Origin: Terriglobales bacterium
GTDB lineage: Bacteria; Acidobacteriota; Terriglobia; Terriglobales; Acidobacteriaceae
Assembly: GCA_035651995.1 (NCBI GenBank)
Contig: DASRER010000046.1
Coordinates: forward strand, 1-64,000
Direction of reading: 5' to 3'
DNA: 64,000 nt
In this document: one piece after another, positions 32,329 to 39,660 of the stretch
How the letters are laid out: the number at the start of each line of letters is the position of its first letter
How positions within the stretch are numbered: position 1 is the first letter of the stretch
Translations under genes and position numbers: made by a program
Notes under the pieces: model-generated
Database searches by the model: none
What the model was told of the DNA's origin: nothing
The model's input: the letters and a program-made list of their open reading frames with translations, nothing else

Positions 32329-33573
32329 GTGCCCAATCTTTCGCTCACCGAGCTGCTCGGCACGCCGGTTTTCGACGTCACCGGCATGGTTAGCGGACGT
32401 GTGCGCGAGGCTGCCATCGCCCCGCAGGAGGACCCGGCAAGAATTGCCCTGTTCGTCGTCCGCTCGCGCCGCCGCGACTACATCCTGCCTGCATCCGCCC
32501 TGAAGTGGGTTGACCTGCACGGCGTCCGCAGCGCCACTCGGCGGGACGACTGGACGCCGTTCAACTCGTCGGAAGGTCTGCTGCTGCTGGAGCGCGACCT
32601 GCTCGACCAGCAGATCATTGACGTGCACGGCCGCAAGGTCGTCCGCGTGAACGACGCCGAACTCGAGGAAGAAAGCTCCGACAGCGCGCCCGTGCTGAAA
32701 ATGGCGACGGTTGACGTGGGCGCGCGCGGCGCCATCCGCCGCCTGCTCAAGGGACTTGTGCCTCGCGCGCTGCTGCACAGCATGCTGCAGAAGTTCCCGC
32801 CGCGCACCATCCCCTGGGAGTTCGTGGACCTCATCGAGACCGACCCCGCCCGCCGCGTGAAGCTGAAGATTTCGCACGACCGCCTGGCGCGGCTGCACCC
32901 GGCCGACATCGCCGACATCATCGAAGAGCTCGCGCCCGCCGAGCGCGAAGCGGTGCTCGAAACCCTCGACGAGCACGTCGCCGCCGACGCGCTCGAAGAA
33001 GTTGACCCCAAGCTCCAGGTTTCCATCGTCTCCGGGCTGGACTCCGAGACCGCTGCCGACATCGTGCAGGAGATGGACCCCGACGCCGCCGCCGACCTGC
33101 TCGGCGACCTGCCGCCGGAGCGCTCCGAGCAGATCCTGGAAGAGATGGAGCCCGAAGAGCGCGGCGAAGTCGAAGAGCTGCTGACCTTCGAAGAAAACAC
33201 CGCCGCCGGGCGCATGACCACCGACTATCTTTCGCTCTCGCCCATCGCCACGGTCAACGACGCGATCAATCAGCTGCGTAACTACGAGGGCGGCGTCGAA
33301 AGCGTCAGCAATATTTTCCTCGTCGAATCCGACGGCAAGCTCGCCGGCGTCGTGCCCCTCTCACGCCTGCTGCTGGCCAATCTGACCACCCCGCTCGCCG
33401 AACTCAAGACCGATCCGCTCATCTCCGTACCGGCCAGCGCCAACGAAAAAGAAGTCTCCGAGACCTTCGACAAGTACAACCTGCTGTCGCTGCCCGTAGT
33501 CGACCCGCAGGGCAAGCTCGCCGGCGTCATCACCGCCGACGACGTCATCAACCTCCTCCGCCAAAAGGAATAA
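32329..33573 (+). CDS. MgtE N-domain and CBS-pair protein without membrane domain
   Basis: This 414-residue soluble protein has a PRC-barrel-like N-terminal region (about residues 1-150, LGTPVFDVTGMVSGRVREAA, two similar halves). The MgtE intracellular N domain follows (about 175-285, HPADIADIIEELAPAEREAVLETL, EMDPDAAADLLGDLPPE), then two CBS domains (about 290-414). In MgtE channels these parts sense cytosolic Mg2+, but here the channel domain is absent. GTG at 32329 begins MPNLSLTELLG; the frame upstream is unsupported. The next gene (272 nt downstream) is an Nramp-like transporter, so this protein is probably its Mg2+-sensing regulator. That partnership is inference. Confidence 0.88.
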   Translation: MPNLSLTELLGTPVFDVTGMVSGRVREAAIAPQEDPARIALFVVRSRRRDYILPASALKWVDLHGVRSATRRDDWTPFNSSEGLLLLERDLLDQQIIDVHGRKVVRVNDAELEEESSDSAPVLKMATVDVGARGAIRRLLKGLVPRALLHSMLQKFPPRTIPWEFVDLIETDPARRVKLKISHDRLARLHPADIADIIEELAPAEREAVLETLDEHVAADALEEVDPKLQVSIVSGLDSETAADIVQEMDPDAAADLLGDLPPERSEQILEEMEPEERGEVEELLTFEENTAAGRMTTDYLSLSPIATVNDAINQLRNYEGGVESVSNIFLVESDGKLAGVVPLSRLLLANLTTPLAELKTDPLISVPASANEKEVSETFDKYNLLSLPVVDPQGKLAGVITADDVINLLRQKE

Positions 33574-33845
33574 GTCTGGTTTGTCATCCTGGGCGGGGGC
33601 TGCGGGCCCGCTCTGCGGGATCGCGGCCGGAGTCGAAGGATCGCCACTGCGACCACGGTCGCCCCAGCGAAACTCGAAGCCCGGCGGTGCCCCGCGTTTC
33701 GCGCCGCCTTCTTTGCGGCGCTAGCGTGGGCGGGCTGAAAGCCACCACGCGCCTCACCTCTTGCGAAGCAATCTTCCCGGAAGCGCCGAACCTCCGTTAA
33801 TCCTTCCCGAATTCCTCGCCTCACGTTTATTCTGCCTGCGGTCCA
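33574..33845. repeat. Intergenic region with a bipartite repeat copy
   Basis: A copy of the GTCATCCTG ... GTCGAAGGATC repeat (about 33581-33642) encloses a GC-rich self-complementary core. TATTCT (33828-33833) lies 12 nt before the Nramp ATG and may be its -10 box. Confidence 0.55.
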
Positions 33846-35096
33846 ATGAAGATCCGCAAACAATGGAATCTCTGGCGGCTCCGCGTGCTCATGCTCTTCG
33901 CGGTGGTCGGGCCGGGCTTCATCACCGCCAACGTCGATAACGACCCCAACGGAATCTTCACCTATTCCGACGCCGGCGCGCGCTTCGGATACGGCCTTCT
34001 CTGGACGCTCATTCCGGTCACAATCGCCCTCATCATCGTGCAGGAGATGTCGGCGCGCATGGGCGCCGTCACCGGCAAGGGCCTCAGCGACCTCATCCGC
34101 GAAGAGTTCGGCTTCCGCACCACGTTTTTCCTGATGCTGGCGCTCATCCTGACCAACTACGGGAACGTGGTGGGCGAATTTGCCGGCATCGCCAGCAGTC
34201 TTGAACTGTTCGGCGTCTCCAAGTACATCAGCGTGCCAATCTGCGCCGTTGTTGTCTGGCTGATGGTGGTGAAAGGGAACTACAAGACGGTGGAAAAGGT
34301 TTTTCTCACCGCGTCGTTCTTTTATGTGGCGTACATCATCGCCGGCTTTCTCGCGCGCCCCGACTGGACCGCCGCCCTTATCGCCACGGTCAGGCCATCG
34401 GACTTCGAGCTGTTCGCCGACCGCAGTTATCTCTATTTGATGATCGCCGTCATCGGCACCACCATCGCCCCCTGGATGCAGTTTTACCTGCAGGCATCCA
34501 TCGTGGAGAAAGGCGTCACCCCGCGCCAATACGGCGCCTCACGCCTCGACGTCATCTTCGGCTGCATCTTCACCGACGTCGTCGCCTGGTTCATCGTCGT
34601 GGCCTGCGCCGCCACGCTCTACGCCGCCGGACACCACCAGATCCACGACGCGGCCGACGCCGCCCAGGCCTTCCGCCCACTGGCCGGCCAGTATGCCTAT
34701 ATCCTCTTCGCTGCGGGATTGTTCAACGCGTCGCTGTTCGCGGCATCCATTTTGCCGCTCTCGACCGCGTATTCAGTCTGCGAAGGATTGGGGGTCGAAT
34801 CCGGGCTCGACAAGCCCTTCCGCGAAGCGCCGCTCTTCTACTGGCTCTATACCATCCTGATCGTGCTCGGCGCCGGCGTTGTGCTCTTTCCCGACTTTCC
34901 ACTGCTCAAGGTCGCCGTGCTCTCCCAGGTCATCAACGGGGTCCTGCTGCCCTTCGTGCTCATCTTCATGCTGCTGCTGGTGAACAAGCGGGACCTGATG
35001 GGAACGTTCGTGAACAGCCGCCTGTTCAACGCCATCGCCTGGACCACCACCATCGTGATGATCACCCTCACTGCCGCCCTTCTGCTGATGCAGTAA
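33846..35096 (+). CDS. Divergent Nramp-family divalent metal transporter (NRMT-like)
   Basis: This 416-residue membrane protein has 11 predicted helices in the LeuT-like Nramp fold. The TM1 metal motif, DPGN in Mn/Fe transporters, reads D33-P34-N35-G36. The TM6 motif, MPHN in classical members, reads A208-P209-W210-M211. Loss of the TM6 Met removes the soft ligand that favours transition metals and matches the described NRAMP-related magnesium transporters. The gene follows an MgtE-N/CBS protein, which also points to Mg2+. A TATTCT box lies 12 nt upstream. Transport of Mg2+ (or another hard cation) is inferred; Mn2+ remains possible. Confidence 0.88.
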   Translation: MKIRKQWNLWRLRVLMLFAVVGPGFITANVDNDPNGIFTYSDAGARFGYGLLWTLIPVTIALIIVQEMSARMGAVTGKGLSDLIREEFGFRTTFFLMLALILTNYGNVVGEFAGIASSLELFGVSKYISVPICAVVVWLMVVKGNYKTVEKVFLTASFFYVAYIIAGFLARPDWTAALIATVRPSDFELFADRSYLYLMIAVIGTTIAPWMQFYLQASIVEKGVTPRQYGASRLDVIFGCIFTDVVAWFIVVACAATLYAAGHHQIHDAADAAQAFRPLAGQYAYILFAAGLFNASLFAASILPLSTAYSVCEGLGVESGLDKPFREAPLFYWLYTILIVLGAGVVLFPDFPLLKVAVLSQVINGVLLPFVLIFMLLLVNKRDLMGTFVNSRLFNAIAWTTTIVMITLTAALLLMQ

Positions 35097-35219
35097 ACAA
35101 CGCGGTGATTTTCAGAAAGTCTGCCGCAGGAATTGTCATCCCGTGCGTGGCGAAGGACCTGCATTCCGCGCTGCGCCATCATTGCCGCTTGCGCCGGCCA
35201 CAACCGCGCGCGCAAGAAC

Positions 35220-35254
35220 GTGAAACGTGAAACTTGAAACGTGAAACTTGAAAC
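35220..35254. repeat. Heptameric array (GTGAAAC type)
   Basis: The units GTGAAAC, GTGAAAC, TTGAAAC, GTGAAAC and TTGAAAC occur in exact 7-bp phase. Similar GTGAAAC words recur near 15295, 41430-41462 and 43619-43644. Confidence 0.85.
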
Positions 35255-35259
35255 TGCCT

Positions 35260-35664
35260 TTAAACCACTTTTCCCGCCGCGATCTCTTTGACCAGCTTGA
35301 CGTCGGCCTCCAGGAAGTCGTACGACGGCAGCTCGCGCCGCGACACCCAGCGCACGTCGCGGAAGATGCGGTTGTCCACCTCACCCTCCCAGTCCTTCAC
35401 CAGGAAGAAAATCAATTCCACCGTGCGCTTTCCCCGCGGATACCGGTGCCGCAGGCGCGCCACCTCCGGGCCGACGTCAGGCTGAATGCCCAGCTCCTCG
35501 TCGAGTTCGCGCACCAGCGCATGCTTGGCCGACTCTCCGTGTTCAATCTTGCCGCCGGGGAACTCCCACTTCAGCGGCATGGTCTGATACCGGGTTCGCT
35601 GGCAGATGAGCAGCTTGCCGTCGCGCACCATGAGCGCCGCGACCACTTTGATGGTCGGCGTCAC
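35260..35664 (-). CDS. Nudix hydrolase, MutT-like
   Basis: This 134-residue Nudix hydrolase has the box GGKIEHGESAKHALVREL...EELGI, matching Gx5Ex7REUxEExGU with all acidic metal ligands. MutT-type members sanitise 8-oxo-dGTP or hydrolyse related nucleotides, and the length and IKVVAALMVRDGKLLICQRT start are typical. GTG at 35664 is preferred because the longer frame (ATG 35781) reads through a degenerate CACAGAGNCAC tract. However, that ATG overlaps the stop of the upstream gene (ATGA), so coupling from 35781 cannot be excluded. Substrate is not defined by the sequence. Confidence 0.85.
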   Translation of the reverse strand: MTPTIKVVAALMVRDGKLLICQRTRYQTMPLKWEFPGGKIEHGESAKHALVRELDEELGIQPDVGPEVARLRHRYPRGKRTVELIFFLVKDWEGEVDNRIFRDVRWVSRRELPSYDFLEADVKLVKEIAAGKVV

Positions 35665-35777
35665 GCGATTCGTATCTCGCTGGATTGGTTTCGCCCGGAT
35701 TGCGGCAGGAAGAAATGCTGTGCTCTGTGTCTCGGTGACTCTGTGGCAGGTGTTCGCTCTTGCCCGTGCATGCGGTT

Positions 35778-36635
35778 TCATTTAATCACAAGCGCTTTCA
35801 GCCCTCGTACGCCCGATTCTGGTGCAGCAAAAATCTCCGGATGAACGCACCACGCCAGCGCGCGCAGCCCGTCCACCAGGCTCGGCCCCGGCGTGTTCAG
35901 CAGCTCGTCGCGCAGACAGAAGACGCGCCCCGTTCGAGCCGCGCTCGTTTCGTCCCAGCGGCGCTCGCGGATCACTTTTTCCAGCGGCACGCGATCGCCG
36001 GCCCCGCACCAGGCGAAGATCATCACCTCCGGATCAGCATCGCGCACCGCGTCGGCGGGCGCCTGCTTGCCCGGCTCGCCCACGAACTCGCCGCCTGCGA
36101 TTTCCACCAGCTCCTTCACCCAGCGTTGCGAGTGGATCACTGGCTTGCCCCATTCCTCGCAGAAGACCCGCGGCCGTAGCACTGCCCGTCGCGCCCGCTG
36201 GCCGGCTTCCGCAATCTCCCGCCGCATTTCGGCGATCAACGCCGTGCCGCGCTCGGGAACCTGCATCGCGCCGGCAATCAGCGCGATGTCCGCAAAGACG
36301 TCGTCGAGCGAATGCGGCGCCAGCGCCAGGAACGGCACGCCGGCCTTCAGGATTTCCGCCAGCGCCTCGGCCCGATACGGCACCGACGCAATCACCAGGT
36401 CCGGCTTCGCAGCCAGAATCTCCTCCGCCGTCGCGCTCCACGAATCCTGCACGATCCGCCGCCCGCCCTCGGCCGCCTCCGGGCACACATCCCGGCAATA
36501 CCGCGTACAAGCCGCCAGCCGGTCCAGCGTCCCCAGCCGCGCCAGCGTAAGCGTCACGCTCGGCTGCAACGACACAACCCGCCGCGGCCCGCTGGCGCTT
36601 TCGCGCTCAAGATTTCCTTCGCGCCCTTCGTGCAC
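35778..36635 (-). CDS. Periplasmic-binding-protein-like (BtuF/TroA fold) protein
   Basis: This roughly 285-residue protein has the two-lobe fold of class III binding proteins. The N-lobe start is RRVVSLQPSVTLTLARLGTLDRLAACTRYC and the central helix contains AEEILAAKPDLVIASVPYR (core AAKPDLVIAS). The C-lobe includes DPEVMIFAWCGAG. BtuF-like proteins bind cobalamin or ferric siderophores. No signal peptide is visible with any start, which is unusual, and no ABC transporter genes are adjacent; many such orphan proteins are annotated 'cobalamin-binding protein'. The GTG start at 36635 falls in a repetitive CACGAAGG tract, so the true start may be a little further in. Ligand unknown. Confidence 0.8.
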   Translation of the reverse strand: MHEGREGNLERESASGPRRVVSLQPSVTLTLARLGTLDRLAACTRYCRDVCPEAAEGGRRIVQDSWSATAEEILAAKPDLVIASVPYRAEALAEILKAGVPFLALAPHSLDDVFADIALIAGAMQVPERGTALIAEMRREIAEAGQRARRAVLRPRVFCEEWGKPVIHSQRWVKELVEIAGGEFVGEPGKQAPADAVRDADPEVMIFAWCGAGDRVPLEKVIRERRWDETSAARTGRVFCLRDELLNTPGPSLVDGLRALAWCVHPEIFAAPESGVRGLKALVIK

Positions 36636-36718
36636 CCTTCGTTTCCTTCGTGTGAGAGCCCCTGGGTCTGGATCCGCGGTACGTTTTTTTTGCGGATTTT
36701 TCTCGAAACTGGAAACTG

Positions 36719-37552
36719 CTAGAAACTTCTTTTTTCAATCACTCTCGCCGTCAGCGCCAACCCGTTGCGGTCGTCGTGCAGCTTGAGCGAAAACGCGAGC
36801 ACGTTCCACACCCGCCGGGCGTCCGTTTTGGGCAGGTTCGGCAGTCCGCGGAAGCTGCGATCGATGTACGTCTCGCGTGTATCGGCCACGGTCCTCACAA
36901 TCTCGCGCCACTCCTCGCCCAGTTCGGGAAAACTCTCGAACATGTTCCTTCCCATGAACCACGGCCGCTTCTGGTCGAAGAGCCCGGCGAAATAATCGTT
37001 CACGTACTGCCAATTGCCGTCGCGGTCCAGGATTTCCAGCACCACGTCGTCGCCCATGGCCATGGCAATGCGCGAGTAGTAGAAATCGCGCGCGTCGACC
37101 ACCACGGGACGCCCGCGCCGCTTCGCCTCGAAGTTGCGCAGCGCCATCAGCAGGTCATCCACCGAGCTGTAGCCCTTCAGCAGATGCATGTCGGCAATGC
37201 CGCCGAAGCGCCGCTCCAGCGTGGCCGACAAAATAATGATCGGCACGTGCGGACGCTCCGCGCGCAGCGACTCGGCCACCTCGGTCCCGAACTTGCCCGC
37301 GCCAAGGTGATAGTCGAGCACCGCGATGTCGATGGCGGCGAGCTTGGCGCGCGCATCGTCCACCGACGAGCTGCTCACCACCTCATACCCGTTGCGCCGC
37401 AGGATGGTGGACCGCAGCAGCAGGTTCTCCTCGCGATCGTCCAGCAGCAGCACGCGGATCGGCTTCTTCGGCGCAGGCTTCTCCGCCGGCGGCTTCGCGC
37501 CGCCCTTGCCGCCGATCAGGGTCGGCCCACGCGCTTTGGTTTCGTCAGACAT
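36719..37552 (-). CDS. Response regulator with C-terminal PAS-like domain
   Basis: This 277-residue protein has a Lys/Pro/Gly-rich N-terminal tail (residues 1-30) and a receiver domain (about 30-150). The receiver has acidic pocket residues in VLLLDDREEN, a phospho-acceptor Asp in IDIAVLDYHLGAG and the conserved SAT...K-type residues (ILSATLE...LLKGYSS). A PAS-like sensor domain follows (about 165-260, DVVLEILDRDGNWQYVNDYFAGLFDQ). There is no DNA-binding or enzymatic output. It probably relays a signal through protein contacts. ATG at 37552 is chosen over 37579 because the latter lies in an AATTGGC-type repeat tract. Confidence 0.82.
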   Translation of the reverse strand: MSDETKARGPTLIGGKGGAKPPAEKPAPKKPIRVLLLDDREENLLLRSTILRRNGYEVVSSSSVDDARAKLAAIDIAVLDYHLGAGKFGTEVAESLRAERPHVPIIILSATLERRFGGIADMHLLKGYSSVDDLLMALRNFEAKRRGRPVVVDARDFYYSRIAMAMGDDVVLEILDRDGNWQYVNDYFAGLFDQKRPWFMGRNMFESFPELGEEWREIVRTVADTRETYIDRSFRGLPNLPKTDARRVWNVLAFSLKLHDDRNGLALTARVIEKRSF

Positions 37553-37645
37553 CGGCAATTCGCGCTGAGCAATTGGCACTTGGCCCTCGCGCTTGGGCGC
37601 GGACCTTGACGGCCCAATGCCAATTGCTAAAGGCCAGCTGCCGGT

Positions 37646-38653
37646 TCACTCCGACTTCGCCGCTGCCCGCTGCCTCACCGCTTTGGCAATGTCCGGCAGC
37701 CGATTGAACGCGGCCACGCAGCGCAGCCACTGCCTGTTCTCGATCGCCGGATACCCGCTCACCGTCATCCCCGCCGGCACGTCATTTGGGATGCCGCTCT
37801 GCGCGGTTGCGATCATGCCATCGCCCAGCGTGCAGTGTCCGGCTACGCCAACTTGCCCGGCCAGGATCACGCTGTTGCCCACCCGCGTCGATCCCGCCAG
37901 GCCCACCTGCGCGCACAGCAGCGTGTTCTCGCCCACGCGCGACCCGTGCCCGACTTGCACCAGGTTATCGACCTTCGTGCCGCGTCCCACGCGCGTCTCG
38001 CCCACGCTGGCGCGGTCCACGCACGCGTTGGCCTGCACCTCAACATCATCTTCCAGCACCGCTGGACCCGACTGCGTGATCTTCAGCCAGCGCGCGCCGT
38101 CTTTGGCGTAGCCGAAACCGTCGCCGCCGACCACCGCGCCGTTCTGCAGCACCACGTTGTCGCCCAGCCGGCAGTGCTCGCGAACCACGCTGTGCGCGTG
38201 CGCGAAAAAATTCTTCCCGATGCGCGCGCCCGCGTAGATGACCACGTGCGCCAGCAGCACCGCGCCTTCGCCGATCTCCGCGTTCTCGCCCACCACCACG
38301 TACGGCCCGATGTGCCCGCCAGGGCCAATTTTCGCCGACTTTTCAACCACGGCCGTAGGATGCACGCCAGGCGCGTACTTCGGCGGCGCGTAAAACAGAT
38401 CCACCGCGCGGGCAAACGCCAGGTACGGGTTCCTGATGCGCAATGTCGGTATCGCCAGGGCAGGGAAATCGTCGGCCACGATCACTGCCGCGGCGCGCGT
38501 CGTCTTTGCCGCGGCCGCATACCGCGGATTGGCCACGAACGTGAGCTGCCCCGGCCCGGCTTCTTCAATCCCGGCAACACCCGCAATTTCCGCCTGCGCG
38601 CCCGCCGGCTCCACGCGCGCACCGAGCCTGGATGCAATCTCTGTGAGCTTCAT
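37646..38653 (-). CDS. lpxD: UDP-3-O-(3-hydroxyacyl)glucosamine N-acyltransferase
   Basis: LpxD catalyses the third step of lipid A synthesis in the cytoplasm. This 335-residue protein has the N-terminal uridine-binding domain (about 1-100, ending FARAVDLFY). A left-handed beta-helix of hexapeptide repeats follows (about 100-300), with the catalytic-region His in [23 protein letters not shown], and then the C-terminal helix. It is isolated from other lpx genes in the window. TAAACT lies 7 nt before the ATG on the minus strand (38661-38666), suggesting a near-leaderless message. It shows that the organism makes lipopolysaccharide. Confidence 0.95.
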   Translation of the reverse strand: MKLTEIASRLGARVEPAGAQAEIAGVAGIEEAGPGQLTFVANPRYAAAAKTTRAAAVIVADDFPALAIPTLRIRNPYLAFARAVDLFYAPPKYAPGVHPTAVVEKSAKIGPGGHIGPYVVVGENAEIGEGAVLLAHVVIYAGARIGKNFFAHAHSVVREHCRLGDNVVLQNGAVVGGDGFGYAKDGARWLKITQSGPAVLEDDVEVQANACVDRASVGETRVGRGTKVDNLVQVGHGSRVGENTLLCAQVGLAGSTRVGNSVILAGQVGVAGHCTLGDGMIATAQSGIPNDVPAGMTVSGYPAIENRQWLRCVAAFNRLPDIAKAVRQRAAAKSE

Positions 38654-38705
38654 GCAGGGAAGTTTACCGTTTGCGCTTCACAGTTCACAGGTTGACTCCG
38701 ATGGG

Positions 38706-38724
38706 GCCCGGCCCTCGGCCGGGC
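38706..38724. repeat. GC hairpin GCCCGGCC-CTC-GGCCGGGC
   Basis: A perfect 8-bp stem with a CTC loop lies between lpxD and the next gene. There is no T-tract in the direction of transcription of the flanking minus-strand genes. Confidence 0.6.
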
Positions 38725-38785
38725 TTTCGATGTATCGGATACGCGAGGAGAACCGAGGACCGGGAACCGGCAAACGAGAACCGGG

Positions 38786-39265
38786 TCACTCGAACATCGC
38801 CACCTGCCGCTCGTCCGCCTCGGGTGGCTGCCGCTTGCGCCCCGCGGCGCCGCCGATCACGGCCAGCACGGTGAGCTGTGCCAGCGCGGTGCGCGGCACA
38901 AAAATCCGCTGCGTGTTCGATCGCGTGTCAGGAGGGTTGATCAGGAAACCGTCCGCGCCCGCCTGCGCCAGGTCGTTGGGCATCATGCCTTCCAGGATTT
39001 CGTTGTCCTTGAAGCGCAGCCGCACCCACAAGCCCGCCGTCCGCGGCCGCGTCACAAACGTCTTCCGCGAGGCCGTATCGTCCTCCCCAAACTCGCGCAC
39101 GAAGTACACGCCCTTGATGTCGCGCAACTCAATGCTCACCACGTTGCCCGCGGTGTTGAGCAGCTCCACCTTGCCGTCCACCACGAAGTTCGCCGGCGCA
39201 ACGAAGCCCTGCACCGCGTCGCGGTCCAGCTTGCGGACAATTACCTTTTTGTGTGTCGAAGACAT
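38786..39265 (-). CDS. Conserved beta-rich protein of unknown function
   Basis: This 159-residue soluble protein has no signal peptide. The first two-thirds are strand-rich: KKVIVRKLDRDAVQGFVAP, NTAGNVVSIELRDIKGVYFVREF, GLWVRLRFKDNEILEGMMPN and NTQRIFVPRTALAQLTVL. The core pattern is KGVYFVREF followed by LWVRLRF-x-D-x-E. The layout recalls two small barrel-like halves (DUF6982-like proteins have this look), but I am not certain of the family name. The C-terminal 25 residues are charged. It has its own GGAAA ribosome site. No pathway link is apparent from lpxD downstream or the RNA candidate upstream. Confidence 0.75.
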   Translation of the reverse strand: MSSTHKKVIVRKLDRDAVQGFVAPANFVVDGKVELLNTAGNVVSIELRDIKGVYFVREFGEDDTASRKTFVTRPRTAGLWVRLRFKDNEILEGMMPNDLAQAGADGFLINPPDTRSNTQRIFVPRTALAQLTVLAVIGGAAGRKRQPPEADERQVAMFE

Positions 39266-39539
39266 TTTCCAAGCAGTACCGAGTGCCGAGTACTGGGTAC
39301 CGGGTCCTTTGCGAGTGATCCCGGACGCGGCCCGCGTCGTTCGCGGGCGGGGTCGAAGGACCCCAGCACCGCTCGCGGAATTCCTGACGCTTCAGTTCAC
39401 CTGCCGTGCACGATGCACAAGTTGCGGCGCAGCCGCCAGCTCAACTGGGTACTCGCCACTCGGTACTGGGTTAGTTTCGCATCTTTTTCGCCGCCAATCC
39501 GCCTGCGAATCGCCGCTGTAGCCAAAATGAGCAACCTTG
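39266..39539. repeat. Intergenic region with heptamers and a bipartite repeat
   Basis: A GAGTACC-type heptameric array (about 39276-39303) is followed by a bipartite repeat copy (GTGATCCCGGAC ... GTCGAAGGACCCC, about 39315-39364, core stem CCCGCG/CGCGGG). A second GTACT-type tract lies near 39445-39470. Confidence 0.6.
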
Positions 39540-39655
39540 TGGTAATTTGACATGTTTTGGTGTCCTCCGGTCTTTGGCGCTAAGCCATTGCCGAAGTAAG
39601 ACTTACCGGGCCCTCACAACCTGGCTTCTTGCCCGGGAGGTGGATTCCCCCTCAA
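39540..39655 (+). ncRNA. Structured RNA candidate (possibly 6S-like) upstream of the cca-family gene
   Basis: This 110-nt stretch, unlike the repeats around it, folds into several hairpins. CTTTGGC pairs with GCCGAAG, GTAAG with CTTAC, and CCGGGC with GCCCGG, enclosed by CCTC/GAGG. A TGTGGTAAT extended -10-like word precedes it. The words GGCGCTAAGCC and CCTCACAACCTGGCTTC look like conserved RNA and not protein. 6S RNA is my first guess by general impression, and a cis-acting leader of the downstream gene is the alternative because it ends 5 nt before that ATG. Neither can be proved here. Confidence 0.4.
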
Positions 39656-39660
39656 GCTGA

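Noticed and set aside
35665-35781. A longer Nudix protein starting at the ATG that overlaps the upstream stop
   Set aside because: The extra 39 residues are encoded by a degenerate CACAGAG tract and have no Nudix counterpart; kept only as an alternative start.
39547-39575. TTGACA followed by GTCTTT as a promoter for the cca-family gene
   Set aside because: The -10 match is poor and the predicted start would fall inside the first hairpin of the structured RNA candidate.
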